The position numbers and the translations under genes were made by a program. From NCBI RefSeq assembly GCF_046098205.1, contig NZ_JBJURJ010000029.1, positions 3,616 through 67,615 on the forward strand: 64,000 bases of DNA. The letters run 5' to 3'. Positions 7,938-16,206 of this stretch are shown in pieces (the first letter of the stretch is position 1; each line of letters opens with the position of its first letter). The notes beneath the pieces are model-generated. The model was not told the origin of the DNA. It made no database searches and was given only the letters and a program-made list of their open reading frames with translations. The DNA is from Paenibacillus_AR mesotrionivorans. Its GTDB lineage: Bacteria > Bacillota > Bacilli > Paenibacillales > NBRC-103111.

Positions 7938-8039
7938 TTCCGTCTGGATACGATTATGCACCATAAATCAAGTAGTATGCCTATCCCTTCCAAACATTAT
8001 TCACATGTTTGAAAGTTTTATACCACTGTACCAGCTTGA

Positions 8040-8438
8040 TTATACGCGGCGACGTTTAGGCGGGCGGCAACCGTTATGGGGAATCGGGGTTACGTCCTTG
8101 ATCAGGTTAACTTCAAGACCTGCAGCCTGCAAAGAGCGGATAGCTGCTTCGCGGCCTGCACCAGGACCCTTAACCATAACTTCAACTGCTTTCATACCAT
8201 GCTCCATTGCGCTCTTCGCAGCGGACTCAGCTGCCATTTGAGCGGCAAACGGAGTGCTCTTACGAGAGCCTTTGAAGCCCAGGTTACCGGCAGATGCCCA
8301 GGAAATTGCGTTTCCGTGGGGATCGGTGATGGTAACAATGGTGTTGTTGAAGGTGGAGCGGATATGGGCAACACCGGACTCGATGTTTTTCCGGTCGCGG
8401 CGTTTGGTACGAACGACTTTGGATTTAGGCTTTGCCAT
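8040..8438 (-). CDS. rpsK: 30S ribosomal protein S11
   Basis: 132 residues, with HIRSTFNNTIVTITDPHGNA and the C-terminal DVTPIPHNGCRPPKRRRV diagnostic of S11, a platform protein near the decoding region. ATG at 8438 follows AAGGAGGG. Lies between rpsM and rpoA as in other Firmicutes alpha operons. Confidence 0.98.
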   Translation of the reverse strand: MAKPKSKVVRTKRRDRKNIESGVAHIRSTFNNTIVTITDPHGNAISWASAGNLGFKGSRKSTPFAAQMAAESAAKSAMEHGMKAVEVMVKGPGAGREAAIRSLQAAGLEVNLIKDVTPIPHNGCRPPKRRRV

Positions 8439-8457
8439 TGCGGGTTATCCCTCCTTC

Positions 8458-8826
8458 TTACTTCTTCTTGTTCGCTACAGTACGGCGAGGACCCTTGCGC
8501 GTACGAGCGTTTGTTTTGGTACGTTGACCACGAACAGGCAGGCCGCGACGGTGACGAACACCGCGGTAGCAGCCAATTTCGATCAAACGCTTAATGCTGA
8601 GGGAAACCTCACGGCGCAGATCGCCTTCCACCTTGATGTTGTGGTCGATGTATTCGCGGAGTTTGCTGACTTCATCTTCAGTCAGATCGCGGATACGGGT
8701 GTCCGGGCTAATACCGGTAGCAGCAATAATCTTTTGGGAAGTGGCTTTGCCAATTCCGAAAATGTACGTCAGTCCAATTTCCACGCGCTTGTCGCGCGGC
8801 AAGTCTACACCAGATATACGGGCCAT
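8458..8826 (-). CDS. rpsM: 30S ribosomal protein S13
   Basis: 122 residues, starting MARISGVDLPRDKRVEIGLT with the helix-hairpin-helix segment IFGIGKATSQKI and the basic tail RGQRTKTNARTRKGPRR. S13 contacts 16S rRNA and tRNA in the small-subunit head. The Shine-Dalgarno AGGAGGTT is unusually far (about 12 nt) from the ATG. 21 bp after rpmJ. Confidence 0.98.
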   Translation of the reverse strand: MARISGVDLPRDKRVEIGLTYIFGIGKATSQKIIAATGISPDTRIRDLTEDEVSKLREYIDHNIKVEGDLRREVSLSIKRLIEIGCYRGVRHRRGLPVRGQRTKTNARTRKGPRRTVANKKK

Positions 8827-8847
8827 GTTAGAGACACAACCTCCTTT

Positions 8848-8961
8848 TTATCCTTGTTTTTGCTTGTGCTTCGGATTTTCGCAGATCACCATGACATTGC
8901 CTTTACGCTTGATGACCTTGCATTTTTCGCAGATCGGCTTCACCGACGGTCTAACTTTCAT
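8848..8961 (-). CDS. rpmJ: 50S ribosomal protein L36
   Basis: A 37-residue protein starting MKVRPSVKPICEKCKVIKRK and ending NPKHKQKQG. Cysteines C11, C14, C27 and H33 are the usual zinc ligands of the zinc-containing (C+) L36. Stop at 8848-8850, ATG at 8959-8961 after TAGGAGGG. Lies between infA and rpsM. Confidence 0.97.
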   Translation of the reverse strand: MKVRPSVKPICEKCKVIKRKGNVMVICENPKHKQKQG

Positions 8962-8978
8962 GGTAAACCCTCCTAAGA

Positions 8979-9037
8979 GTTTTGCGTAAGCAAAACTTAC
9001 TTCGTAAGCATACACGAAGTTTCGTCCAAGACGAAAC
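8979..9037 (-). repeat. Three adjacent small hairpins between infA and rpmJ
   Basis: Arms are GTTTTGC/GCAAAAC (8979-8996), CTTCGT/ACGAAG (9000-9019) and GTTTCGTC/GACGAAAC (9019-9037). The outer two are followed by the same TTACTT. All are perfect and nearly touch, and they fill most of the 97-bp gap. They lack a U-tract, so they are not terminators. Confidence 0.7.
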
Positions 9038-9058
9038 TTACTTCAATGTTCCAGCCAT

Positions 9059-9277
9059 TTATTTGTAACGGTACGTAATCCGGCCTCTGGTCAGGTCATA
9101 GGGGGACAGTTCCACTGTCACCTTGTCGCCCGGCAGGATTCGGATAAAGTGCATCCGGATTTTGCCGGACACATGGGCCAATATCTTATGACCGTTTTCC
9201 AACTCTACTTTAAACATCGCATTGGGAAGCGGCTCGATGACCGTTCCTTCCACTTCAATAACATCTTCTTTGGCCAC
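9059..9277 (-). CDS. infA: Translation initiation factor IF-1
   Basis: 72 residues: a single S1/OB fold, MAKEDVIEVEGTVIEPLPNA to DLTRGRITYRYK. IF-1 binds the A site of the 30S subunit during initiation. Full family length. GTG start at 9277 after AAAGGAG. Between the KOW-protein gene and rpmJ. Confidence 0.98.
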   Translation of the reverse strand: MAKEDVIEVEGTVIEPLPNAMFKVELENGHKILAHVSGKIRMHFIRILPGDKVTVELSPYDLTRGRITYRYK

Positions 9278-9313
9278 GGGTGATTCTCCTTTCGCTTCGA
9301 GCTTCCGTCTTGG

Positions 9314-9601
9314 TTAGGAAGGGAGGTACTTGGCCAGCGCATGACGCAGCTTGCCGTTGGTTACCCGTCCCGTTTCCATTAAACTGTTGACGACAATGTC
9401 GCTGGTTTCATTCTGCAGCTCCAGGTGAAGCAGGTTTTTCTTCTTCGGGTGATCGAACTTGCGGGTCCGACCATCTGCAATCAGCACGCTCCGCTGGTCG
9501 ACGAGACCAACAATGACAGCAAAGTCGCCGCTGTCCCGTCCTCGCAGAATTTTGACAATTTGGCCGAGTTGGGGAACTTTTGCGATTTCCACGATTCTCA
9601 C
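9314..9601 (-). CDS. KOW-domain RNA-binding protein, L14e-like
   Basis: 95 residues. A KOW-like segment QLGQIVKILRGRDSGDFAVIVG is followed by a short basic stretch KFDHPKKKNLLHLEL. It resembles the small L14e-like protein encoded between map and infA in Bacillus. Role is unproven; a ribosome-associated RNA-binding function is the usual guess. The GTG start directly follows the map stop codon and has no clear ribosome binding site, which suggests coupled translation. Confidence 0.8.
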   Translation of the reverse strand: MRIVEIAKVPQLGQIVKILRGRDSGDFAVIVGLVDQRSVLIADGRTRKFDHPKKKNLLHLELQNETSDIVVNSLMETGRVTNGKLRHALAKYLPS

Positions 9602-10348
9602 CTACAACATAGTAAGGATTTCGTAGCCATCCGCCGTAACCGCAACCGTATGTTCAAAGTGCGCGCATAACGCTCCATCTACCGTCACGACCGTCCAATT
9701 ATCCTCCAGGGTGCGAACGAAGCGTTCGCCTGCATTGACCATCGGCTCGATGGCCAACACCATGCCTGCTTTGAGACGCGGCCCCCTGTCCGGACTGCCG
9801 TAATTGGGAATCTGGGGTTCTTCGTGCAGCTTCCGGCCGATTCCGTGTCCGACATACTCCCGTACCACGGAAAACCCTTCACCTTCGATACATTTCTGTA
9901 TTGCATGTGAAACCGTATAAAGACGAACATCCGGTTTGATCAGTTCCAGTCCTTGATACAAGGACTTTTCCGTAACCTCCAGAAGCTTTTGGGCCTCCGC
10001 TGAAATATCCCCAACGGGATAAGTCCAAGCCGAATCGCCGTGATAGCCTTTATATTCCGCCCCTATATCCAAGCTGATAATGTCGCCTTCGTTTAAGACC
10101 CGGTCACCGGGAATCCCATGTACCAGCTCTTCGTTGACCGAAGCACAGATGCTGCCGGGAAAACCGCCATAGCCTTTGAAGGATGGTATTGCATCCCTGC
10201 TGCGAATGTACTCTTCTGCGATCTGATCCAACTGTTTGGTCGTTACGCCCGGGCGGATCGCCTTGGCCAGCACTTGATGCGTTTCGGCAACAATGCGCCC
10301 GGCTTCCCGCATGATGAGCAATTCGCTCTCGGACTTGCAGATGATCAT
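9602..10348 (-). CDS. map: Type I methionine aminopeptidase
   Basis: 248 residues. It removes the initiator methionine from nascent proteins. The dinuclear metal site is visible: the aspartates in SLDIGAEYKGYHGDSAWT, the histidine in GHGIGRKLHEEP, and glutamates in LAIEPMV and CAHFEHT. No N-terminal extension, so it is the short bacterial type. Start ATG overlaps the adk stop (ATGA). Confidence 0.97.
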   Translation of the reverse strand: MIICKSESELLIMREAGRIVAETHQVLAKAIRPGVTTKQLDQIAEEYIRSRDAIPSFKGYGGFPGSICASVNEELVHGIPGDRVLNEGDIISLDIGAEYKGYHGDSAWTYPVGDISAEAQKLLEVTEKSLYQGLELIKPDVRLYTVSHAIQKCIEGEGFSVVREYVGHGIGRKLHEEPQIPNYGSPDRGPRLKAGMVLAIEPMVNAGERFVRTLEDNWTVVTVDGALCAHFEHTVAVTADGYEILTML

Positions 10349-10998
10349 TCGCCAAGACCTCGCAGTATGGAGCTGATTTCCGCGGTAACCAGTTGGATGT
10401 CCTGTTCACCGTTAACTTCTTTCAGGACCCCTTTGTTCCGGTAGTAATCCAGAAGCGGTGCGGTTTTGCTCGAGTATTCGTCAAGCCTGGTACCGACTTT
10501 TTCCTCTGTATCATCGGAGCGCTGGTAGAGCTCACCGGAGCACTTGTCGCAAACACCTTCGTGTTGCGGCGGGTTGAACATGACATGATAGGTTGCTCCA
10601 CAGGATTTGCAGATGCGCCGTCCGGTCAGACGGGCCAACAGCAGGCTGCGGTCTACCACCAGATTGAAAACCACATCGATTTTCTTCTCCAGCTCAGTCA
10701 TCATCCCATCAAGGCTCTCAGCTTGCTGAAGAGTCCGGGGAAAGCCATCAAGCAGAAAGCCGGCATTGCAGTCCGGTTGGGCCAAGCGTTCACGCACAAT
10801 TCCGTTTGTGATCTCATCCGGTACCAACAGTCCCTTATCCACATAGCCTTTTGCTTCCACACCCATCGGTGTGCCTTGACTCATCGCTGCCCGAAACGCA
10901 TCCCCTGTCGAAATATGCGGAATGTGAAATTCATTAACGATGTACTCAGCTTGGGTCCCTTTACCGGCTCCGGGAGGACCCATAAACAGAATGTTCAT
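10345..10998 (-). CDS. adk: Adenylate kinase
   Basis: 217 residues from the ATG at 10998, the B. subtilis length. It interconverts AMP, ADP and ATP. The P-loop GPPGAGKGTQ is at residues 7-16, and the AMP-binding DGFPRTLQQAE is near residue 84. The lid carries a four-cysteine zinc site (CKSCG...CDKCSG, about residues 130-153), typical of Gram-positives. An upstream in-frame ATG at 11031 is less likely: the shorter form has GGGAGG 10 nt before it and begins exactly at the family N-terminus. Confidence 0.97.
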   Translation of the reverse strand: MNILFMGPPGAGKGTQAEYIVNEFHIPHISTGDAFRAAMSQGTPMGVEAKGYVDKGLLVPDEITNGIVRERLAQPDCNAGFLLDGFPRTLQQAESLDGMMTELEKKIDVVFNLVVDRSLLLARLTGRRICKSCGATYHVMFNPPQHEGVCDKCSGELYQRSDDTEEKVGTRLDEYSSKTAPLLDYYRNKGVLKEVNGEQDIQLVTAEISSILRGLGE

Positions 10999-11076
10999 GC
11001 CTCGCTTACCTCCCCCGAAGGAGATCGACAAAAACCAGTCGCTGATTTTCGCCGATCCTTTATATCTTCCCGTCTG

Positions 11077-12375
11077 TTACTTGTTGATGAAGCCCTTGTA
11101 GTGGCGTTTGATCAGCTGGCTTTCAATCTGCTTCATGGTATCGAGACCAACGCCGACCACGATAAGCAGCGATGTACCGCCGATCCGAACGGAGTTCGGC
11201 AGATCCGCCAGGTTGGACAACACTACGGGAAGCAAGGAGATGAGCGACAGGAAAATCGCACCGGACAATGTGATGCGGGTCATAACGCGGGTCAGGTAAG
11301 TGGCCGTTGTTTTGCCCGGACGCACGCCAGGGATATATCCGCCATTCTTCTTCATATTGTCAGCCATTTGCACCGGGTTAAACTGCACAAAAGTGTAGAA
11401 GAACGTAAACCCGATGATCATGAGAACAAACAAAACCATACCAAGCGGACGCTGGTAGGTGAAGTGTTGCATAATCCAGTCGGCTACTGCATTACCTCTC
11501 CAAAATTGAGCAATGGTGGAGGGGAAATACAGAAGGGAGGAGGCGAAGATGACCGGGATAACTCCCGCGGCATTCACCTTCAGGGGAAGGTGGGTCGATT
11601 GACCGCCGTACATCTTGCGTCCGACTACCCGTTTGGCATACTGAACCGGAATTTTGCGAACGCCCTGTTGAACAAAGATAACGCCTACCACAATCACCAG
11701 GATGGCAACCAGAAGCAGGATCAGCTTGATGATGTTGAAGAACAAGGCATCACCGGCATCTTTGAACATCTTCAGGTAAATCTGCTGTGCATTGGATGGG
11801 AACGATGCGACAATCCCCGCAAAGATGATGATGGAGATACCGTTGCCGATTCCATTCTCCGTGATTTGTTCCCCTAACCACATCAGGAAAGCCGTACCCG
11901 CAGTCAACACAATCGCAATCATCAGATAGGTTGTGAAGCTCGGATCAATCACAAGACCGCTGAAATAGTTGTTGAAACCGATGGACATACCAAAGGCTTG
12001 AATCATCCCTAAAACAACGGTTCCGTACCTTGTAATTTGAGTGGACTTCTTCCGGCCAGCTTCGCCTTCCTTGGCCCATTGAGCCAGGATCGGCACCACG
12101 TCCATAGACAAGAGCTGCACGATGATCGAAGCTGTAATGTAAGGCATGATCCCCATTGCGAAAATAGAGAACTGGAAGAGCGCGCCACCCGAGAAGATGT
12201 TCATCATCCCGAAAATATCGGCATTCTGCTGGTCTGTGGCCGACAGAACGTCAGTATTGATATTGGGCACCGGAATAAAAGCGCCAATACGGTAGACGAT
12301 CAAAACGGCCAGAGTGAATAAAATCCGTCTACGGAGGTCGTCTACTTTCATGATGTTGGAAATGGTTTTAAACAT
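11077..12375 (-). CDS. secY: Protein translocase subunit SecY
   Basis: 432 residues with about ten membrane helices. This is the channel of the Sec translocon. Conserved stretches include FSGGALFQFSIFAMGIMPYI near the N-terminus, QQGVRKIPVQYAKRVVG in the cytoplasmic loop and FNPVQMADNMKKNGGYIPG. ATG at 12375 overlaps the rplO stop by one base (TGATG), with GAGGTGA upstream. A TTG three bases earlier is possible. It sits between rplO and adk, the usual spc operon order. Confidence 0.97.
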   Translation of the reverse strand: MFKTISNIMKVDDLRRRILFTLAVLIVYRIGAFIPVPNINTDVLSATDQQNADIFGMMNIFSGGALFQFSIFAMGIMPYITASIIVQLLSMDVVPILAQWAKEGEAGRKKSTQITRYGTVVLGMIQAFGMSIGFNNYFSGLVIDPSFTTYLMIAIVLTAGTAFLMWLGEQITENGIGNGISIIIFAGIVASFPSNAQQIYLKMFKDAGDALFFNIIKLILLLVAILVIVVGVIFVQQGVRKIPVQYAKRVVGRKMYGGQSTHLPLKVNAAGVIPVIFASSLLYFPSTIAQFWRGNAVADWIMQHFTYQRPLGMVLFVLMIIGFTFFYTFVQFNPVQMADNMKKNGGYIPGVRPGKTTATYLTRVMTRITLSGAIFLSLISLLPVVLSNLADLPNSVRIGGTSLLIVVGVGLDTMKQIESQLIKRHYKGFINK

Positions 12376-12815
12376 CAAATCACCTCGGATGTACCGCCGG
12401 CAGCCGTGATCTTCTCTACCGCAGATTGGGAGAACTTATTCGCTTTTACTGTCAAGCTAACAGTCAGCTCACCGTTGCCCAGGATCTTAATGCCATCCTT
12501 TTGGTTTTTCACAACGCCGGTTTCCTTAAGGGATTCCGGAGTCACCACGGTACCTGCTGCGAACCGGTTCAGATCCTCCAAGTTCACAATTGCGTATTCC
12601 ACGCGATTGAAGTTTTTGAATCCACGCTTAGGCAAACGACGGAACAACGGGTTTTGACCGCCCTCAAATCCAGGACGAACGCCGCCGCCGGACCGAGCCC
12701 ACTGACCTTTAGAACCGCGGGTTGCGGTTTTGCCCATGCCGCTACCGATACCGCGACCAACACGTTTTTTCGGATGTTTGGACCCAGGAGCAGGAGAAAG
12801 TTCATGTAACTTCAT
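12375..12815 (-). CDS. rplO: 50S ribosomal protein L15
   Basis: 146 residues. The glycine-rich N-terminus (MKLHELSPAPGSKHPKKRVG, then SGMGKTATRGSKGQWARSGG) is characteristic of L15, an early assembly protein of the large subunit. ATG at 12815 after GGAGGTG; the end overlaps secY. Confidence 0.98.
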   Translation of the reverse strand: MKLHELSPAPGSKHPKKRVGRGIGSGMGKTATRGSKGQWARSGGGVRPGFEGGQNPLFRRLPKRGFKNFNRVEYAIVNLEDLNRFAAGTVVTPESLKETGVVKNQKDGIKILGNGELTVSLTVKANKFSQSAVEKITAAGGTSEVI

Positions 12816-12872
12816 CGTTTGTGCACCTCCTATTCATTTATCTTTTATCTGTAAATCATTACGTACATCAAG

Positions 12873-13061
12873 TTATGCGTCAACTTCCACAACTTCAACC
12901 AGATGGCTGACCTTGGCAATCATGCCGCGGATTGCAGCGTTGTCCTGGTGAATAGCGGAAGAGTTTGTCTTGCGCAAGCCCAGAGTGCGAACGGTAACCC
13001 GTTGGTTTTCCGGACGGCCAATCAGGCTCTTCTTCAGGGTTACTTGCAGTTGCTTTGCCAT
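12873..13061 (-). CDS. rpmD: 50S ribosomal protein L30
   Basis: 62 residues, MAKQLQVTLKKSLIGRPENQ with the L30 core TVRTLGLRKTNSSAIHQDNA. Normal bacterial length. ATG at 13061 follows GGAGGAA. 12 bp after rpsE. Confidence 0.98.
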   Translation of the reverse strand: MAKQLQVTLKKSLIGRPENQRVTVRTLGLRKTNSSAIHQDNAAIRGMIAKVSHLVEVVEVDA

Positions 13062-13073
13062 GGTTATTCCTCC

Positions 13074-13571
13074 TTAACCTAACAGCTCAGCTACAGTTTT
13101 GCCACGGAGTTTTGCAACATCCTCGGCTTTCTTAAGGCGTTGAAGGCCTTCGATTGTAGCGTTGACCATATTGATGGAGTTGGAAGAACCCAGGGATTTG
13201 GTGAGGATATCGCCAACGCCCGCCAATTCCAGTACTGCACGAACCGGACCGCCTGCAATCACACCGGTACCTTCGCTGGCCGGCTTCAGGAGCACACGTC
13301 CTGCGCCGAACTTACCGATAACCAGGTGAGGAATCGTTGTTTTAACCAGAGGAACGTAAACCAGGTTCTTCTTGGCGTCATCAATGCCTTTTTTGATGGC
13401 ATCGCCAACTTCAGATGCTTTGCCGATACCAGCTCCGACCCAGCCGTTGCCGTCGCCGACAACAACCAGCGCACTGAAGCTGAAACGGCGTCCGCCCTTA
13501 ACAACCTTGGCAACACGGTTGATGTGGACCGTTTTATCTTTCAGTTCTAACGTATTAGGATCTACGCGCAA
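13074..13571 (-). CDS. rpsE: 30S ribosomal protein S5
   Basis: 165 residues. The double-stranded RNA-binding-like N-terminal domain carries VAKVVKGGRRFSFSALVVVG, whose loop is the site of spectinomycin-resistance changes in other bacteria; it looks wild type. The start is TTG at 13571, chosen because AAAGGAGG lies about 8 nt upstream and the next residues match B. subtilis S5. Helps decoding fidelity. Confidence 0.97.
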   Translation of the reverse strand: MRVDPNTLELKDKTVHINRVAKVVKGGRRFSFSALVVVGDGNGWVGAGIGKASEVGDAIKKGIDDAKKNLVYVPLVKTTIPHLVIGKFGAGRVLLKPASEGTGVIAGGPVRAVLELAGVGDILTKSLGSSNSINMVNATIEGLQRLKKAEDVAKLRGKTVAELLG

Positions 13572-13589
13572 GTTACTAACCTCCTTTTA

Positions 13590-13952
13590 TTAAAAATCAA
13601 GACCAGCTTCACGAGCTGCATCGGCCAACGCTTGAACACGTCCGTGGTACAGGTAACCGCTGCGGTCGAATACGACCTTCTCGACACCCTTTTCCTTGGC
13701 ACGTTGTGCGATCAAAGCTCCGATTTGCTTGGCTGCTTCAATGTTGCCGCCGTTTGCGATACCGGATTCCTTCTCTACAGTAGAGGCGGATACCAGGGTT
13801 ACACCCTTTGCATCGTCAATGACTTGAGCATAAATATGCTTGGCGGAACGGAATATGTTGAGGCGGGGACGCTCAGTTGTGCCTTCAATCTTCTTGCGCA
13901 CACGCAGGTGGCGCTTCAGACGGGCTTGGTTTTTATCGCCTTTGGTAATCAT
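13590..13952 (-). CDS. rplR: 50S ribosomal protein L18
   Basis: 120 residues. The basic N-terminus MITKGDKNQARLKRHLRVRK and the ending FDRSGYLYHGRVQALADAAR are diagnostic. L18 binds 5S rRNA in the central protuberance. ATG at 13952 with GAAGGGAG upstream. Confidence 0.98.
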   Translation of the reverse strand: MITKGDKNQARLKRHLRVRKKIEGTTERPRLNIFRSAKHIYAQVIDDAKGVTLVSASTVEKESGIANGGNIEAAKQIGALIAQRAKEKGVEKVVFDRSGYLYHGRVQALADAAREAGLDF

Positions 13953-14017
13953 CCTTATGGTTCACTCCCTTCAGCTTGCTTGCAAGAAAACTGCTAAACC
14001 GGGCTTATGCCGCGGCA

Positions 14018-14560
14018 TTATTTTTTCTTACCGGCTTTGCCTTCCTTACGCAGGATGCGTTCGCCTTCGTACTTGATACCTTTGCCTTTGTAAGGCTCAG
14101 GCAGACGGACTTCACGGATCTTGGCTGCAGTTGCGCCAACCAGTTCCTTGTCAATGCCCTTAACGGTAATCTTGTTTTGGGCAGGAACGTCGAACTCGAT
14201 GCCGTTTTCCGGAGTAATTTCGACAGGGTGGGAATAGCCTACGTTCAGCACCAGCTTGTTGCCGGTCTTGTTGGCACGGTAACCGACGCCAACCAGTTCC
14301 AGGTTCTTGCTGTAGCCTTCCGTAACGCCGGATACCATGTTGGCAACCACGCTGCGGGTAGTACCGTGCAGGGAGCGGTGAAGCTTGTTGTCGCTGGGAC
14401 GCTCCACTGTAATTTCACTTGCTTCTACATTTATTTTCATATCCTTATGGACTTGACGGGACAGGGTACCTTTAGGACCGTTAACGGTAATCAGGGTATT
14501 GTCCAAAGTAACCGTAACTCCATTGGGGATAACGATTGGTTTGCGACCAATACGAGACAT
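14018..14560 (-). CDS. rplF: 50S ribosomal protein L6
   Basis: 180 residues, two similar domains. MSRIGRKPIVIPNGVTVTLD opens the protein, and VGATAAKIREVRLPEPYKGK with GIKYEGERILRKEGK closes it. Sits near the factor-binding site of the large subunit. ATG at 14560 after GGAGGTG. Confidence 0.98.
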   Translation of the reverse strand: MSRIGRKPIVIPNGVTVTLDNTLITVNGPKGTLSRQVHKDMKINVEASEITVERPSDNKLHRSLHGTTRSVVANMVSGVTEGYSKNLELVGVGYRANKTGNKLVLNVGYSHPVEITPENGIEFDVPAQNKITVKGIDKELVGATAAKIREVRLPEPYKGKGIKYEGERILRKEGKAGKKK

Positions 14561-14590
14561 GGTGACACCTCCATTCTTGTTCGTGCTTAA

Positions 14591-14989
14591 TTACCAAACG
14601 TAGCAGATTACTTCGCCGCCGGCTTTGGACTGACGAGCATCCTTGTCAGTCATGATGCCTTTGGATGTAGAGATAATCGCGATACCAAGACCGCCCAGAA
14701 CGCGCGGGATTTCAGTGCTCTTGGTATAAACGCGAAGACCCGGTTTGCTGATTCGCTTCAGGCCGGAGATAACACGCTCGTTGTTGGGGCCGTATTTCAG
14801 GAAAACACGGATAATCCCCTGCTTGTTATCTTCGATATATTCAGCGTCACGGATGAAACCTTCTTTCTTCAAAATCTCGGCGATTTCCTTCTTGATGGTG
14901 GAAGCCGGGATCTCAACGGTTTCGTGACGGACAGTGTTGGCGTTGCGGATACGGGTAAGCATATCAGCAATAGGATCGGACATAACCAT
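14591..14989 (-). CDS. rpsH: 30S ribosomal protein S8
   Basis: 132 residues, MVMSDPIADMLTRIRNANTV to AGGEVICYVW. S8 organises the central domain of 16S rRNA. ATG at 14989 with AGGAGGTT about 11 nt upstream; the second ATG two codons later is a possible alternative. Confidence 0.97.
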   Translation of the reverse strand: MVMSDPIADMLTRIRNANTVRHETVEIPASTIKKEIAEILKKEGFIRDAEYIEDNKQGIIRVFLKYGPNNERVISGLKRISKPGLRVYTKSTEIPRVLGGLGIAIISTSKGIMTDKDARQSKAGGEVICYVW

Positions 14990-15023
14990 GTGTTTGCGAA
15001 CCTCCTTCCCAATAGTGGGGTAA

Positions 15024-15209
15024 TTACCAGCTAGCCTTCTTCACGCCAGGAATCTGGCCTTTGTATGCTAATTCGCGGAAACAAATCCGGCAAATCTTGA
15101 ACTTGCGCAGTACGGAATGGGGACGGCCGCAGCGCTCGCAGCGGGTATAGGCTTGAACCTTGAATTTCGGTGCACGCTGCTGCTTAATCTTCATCGAAGT
15201 TTTTGCCAT
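15024..15209 (-). CDS. rpsN: 30S ribosomal protein S14, zinc-binding type
   Basis: 61 residues with two CxxC pairs (CERCG at about 24-27 and CRICF at about 40-43), so it is the short zinc-dependent (C+) form. The basic N-terminus and the tail GQIPGVKKASW are typical. ATG at 15209 follows GGAGGTGG. Between rplE and rpsH. Confidence 0.98.
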   Translation of the reverse strand: MAKTSMKIKQQRAPKFKVQAYTRCERCGRPHSVLRKFKICRICFRELAYKGQIPGVKKASW

Positions 15210-15240
15210 TCTTTTTCCACCTCCGGCAGCCTCGGGGCCG

Positions 15241-15783
15241 TTACTTCACAAACGGCATACCCAGCTGGGTTAATAATTCACGTGCTTCTTCGTCAGACTT
15301 TGCAGTGGTTACAACAACAATGTCCATACCACGGATTTTATCGACTTTATCATACTCGATTTCAGGGAAAATCAATTGGTCCTTGAGGCCAAGGGTGTAG
15401 TTGCCGCGGCCGTCAAAGGCTTTGTTGCTTACGCCACGGAAGTCGCGTACGCGGGGCAGGGCTACATTGAACAGTTTGTCCATGAAGTGGTACATGCGCT
15501 CGCCACGCAGAGTTACCTTGGCACCGATAGGCATACCTTCGCGGAGCTTGAAGCCTGCGATGGATTTCTTAGCCCGGGTGACAACCGGTTTTTGACCGGC
15601 GATGCGCTGCAATTCATCCACAGCCACGTCCAAGATCTTAGAGTTGCCAACTGCTTCGCCTACGCCCATGTTGATAACAATCTTCTCAACTTTCGGGACT
15701 TGCATAACAGTGGTATAGTTGAACTTCTGCATCAGAGCAGGAGTGATTTCATTCAGATAACGATCCTTCATTCTTGCAGTCAT
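15241..15783 (-). CDS. rplE: 50S ribosomal protein L5
   Basis: 180 residues. MTARMKDRYLNEITPALMQK and KIVINMGVGEAVGNSK are L5 signatures, as is the ending MDIVVVTTAKSDEEARELLT. It carries 5S rRNA into the central protuberance. ATG at 15783 after AAAGGAGG. Confidence 0.98.
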   Translation of the reverse strand: MTARMKDRYLNEITPALMQKFNYTTVMQVPKVEKIVINMGVGEAVGNSKILDVAVDELQRIAGQKPVVTRAKKSIAGFKLREGMPIGAKVTLRGERMYHFMDKLFNVALPRVRDFRGVSNKAFDGRGNYTLGLKDQLIFPEIEYDKVDKIRGMDIVVVTTAKSDEEARELLTQLGMPFVK

Positions 15784-15810
15784 GCTTTATGGACCTCCTT
15801 TCCGGCCGTT

Positions 15811-16167
15811 TTATTTGTCGATAACTTCTCCGGATTTCTTGGCTACGCGAACCTTTTGTCCGTTTTCCAGGACCTTGTATCCTACGCGGGTAGGCTTGTT
15901 GGTTTTCGGATCCACCAGCATCACGTTAGACACGTGAATCGGAGCTTCTTGATCCAGAATTCCGCCTTGAGGATTTTGCTGAGTAGGCTTGGAGTGCTTC
16001 TTCACCATGTTAACCCCTTCAACCAGTACGCGGTTTTCCCGGGGATAAGCAGCGATGATGCGGCCTTTTTTGCCTTTATCTTTACCTGTGATGACGATGA
16101 CTGTATCATCCTTCTTCACATGCAGCTTATTGTTGTGGGATTCTTTGATTTTCTTCAGTCTTGGCAT
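15811..16167 (-). CDS. rplX: 50S ribosomal protein L24 with N-terminal extension
   Basis: 118 residues. The KOW core GKDKGKKGRIIAAYPRENRV and VNMVKKHSKPTQQNPQGGI identify L24, an assembly initiator. The B. subtilis protein has about 103 residues and starts at the equivalent of residue 16 (HVKKDDT). Here a lysine-rich extension MPRLKKIKESHNNKL precedes it. The extension is real as far as sequence tells: the ATG at 16167 has AGGAGGTG at good distance, and none precedes the internal site. Confidence 0.96.
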   Translation of the reverse strand: MPRLKKIKESHNNKLHVKKDDTVIVITGKDKGKKGRIIAAYPRENRVLVEGVNMVKKHSKPTQQNPQGGILDQEAPIHVSNVMLVDPKTNKPTRVGYKVLENGQKVRVAKKSGEVIDK

Positions 16168-16206
16168 TGATTTACACCTCCTGGTGGGTGGAATGATGCG
16201 TGTCGA

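Noticed and set aside
7938..7993. In-frame upstream extension of rpoA beyond the N run
   Set aside because: RpoA homologues start about nine residues before the first readable residue, inside the N run. The sequence upstream is the rpsK-rpoA spacer.
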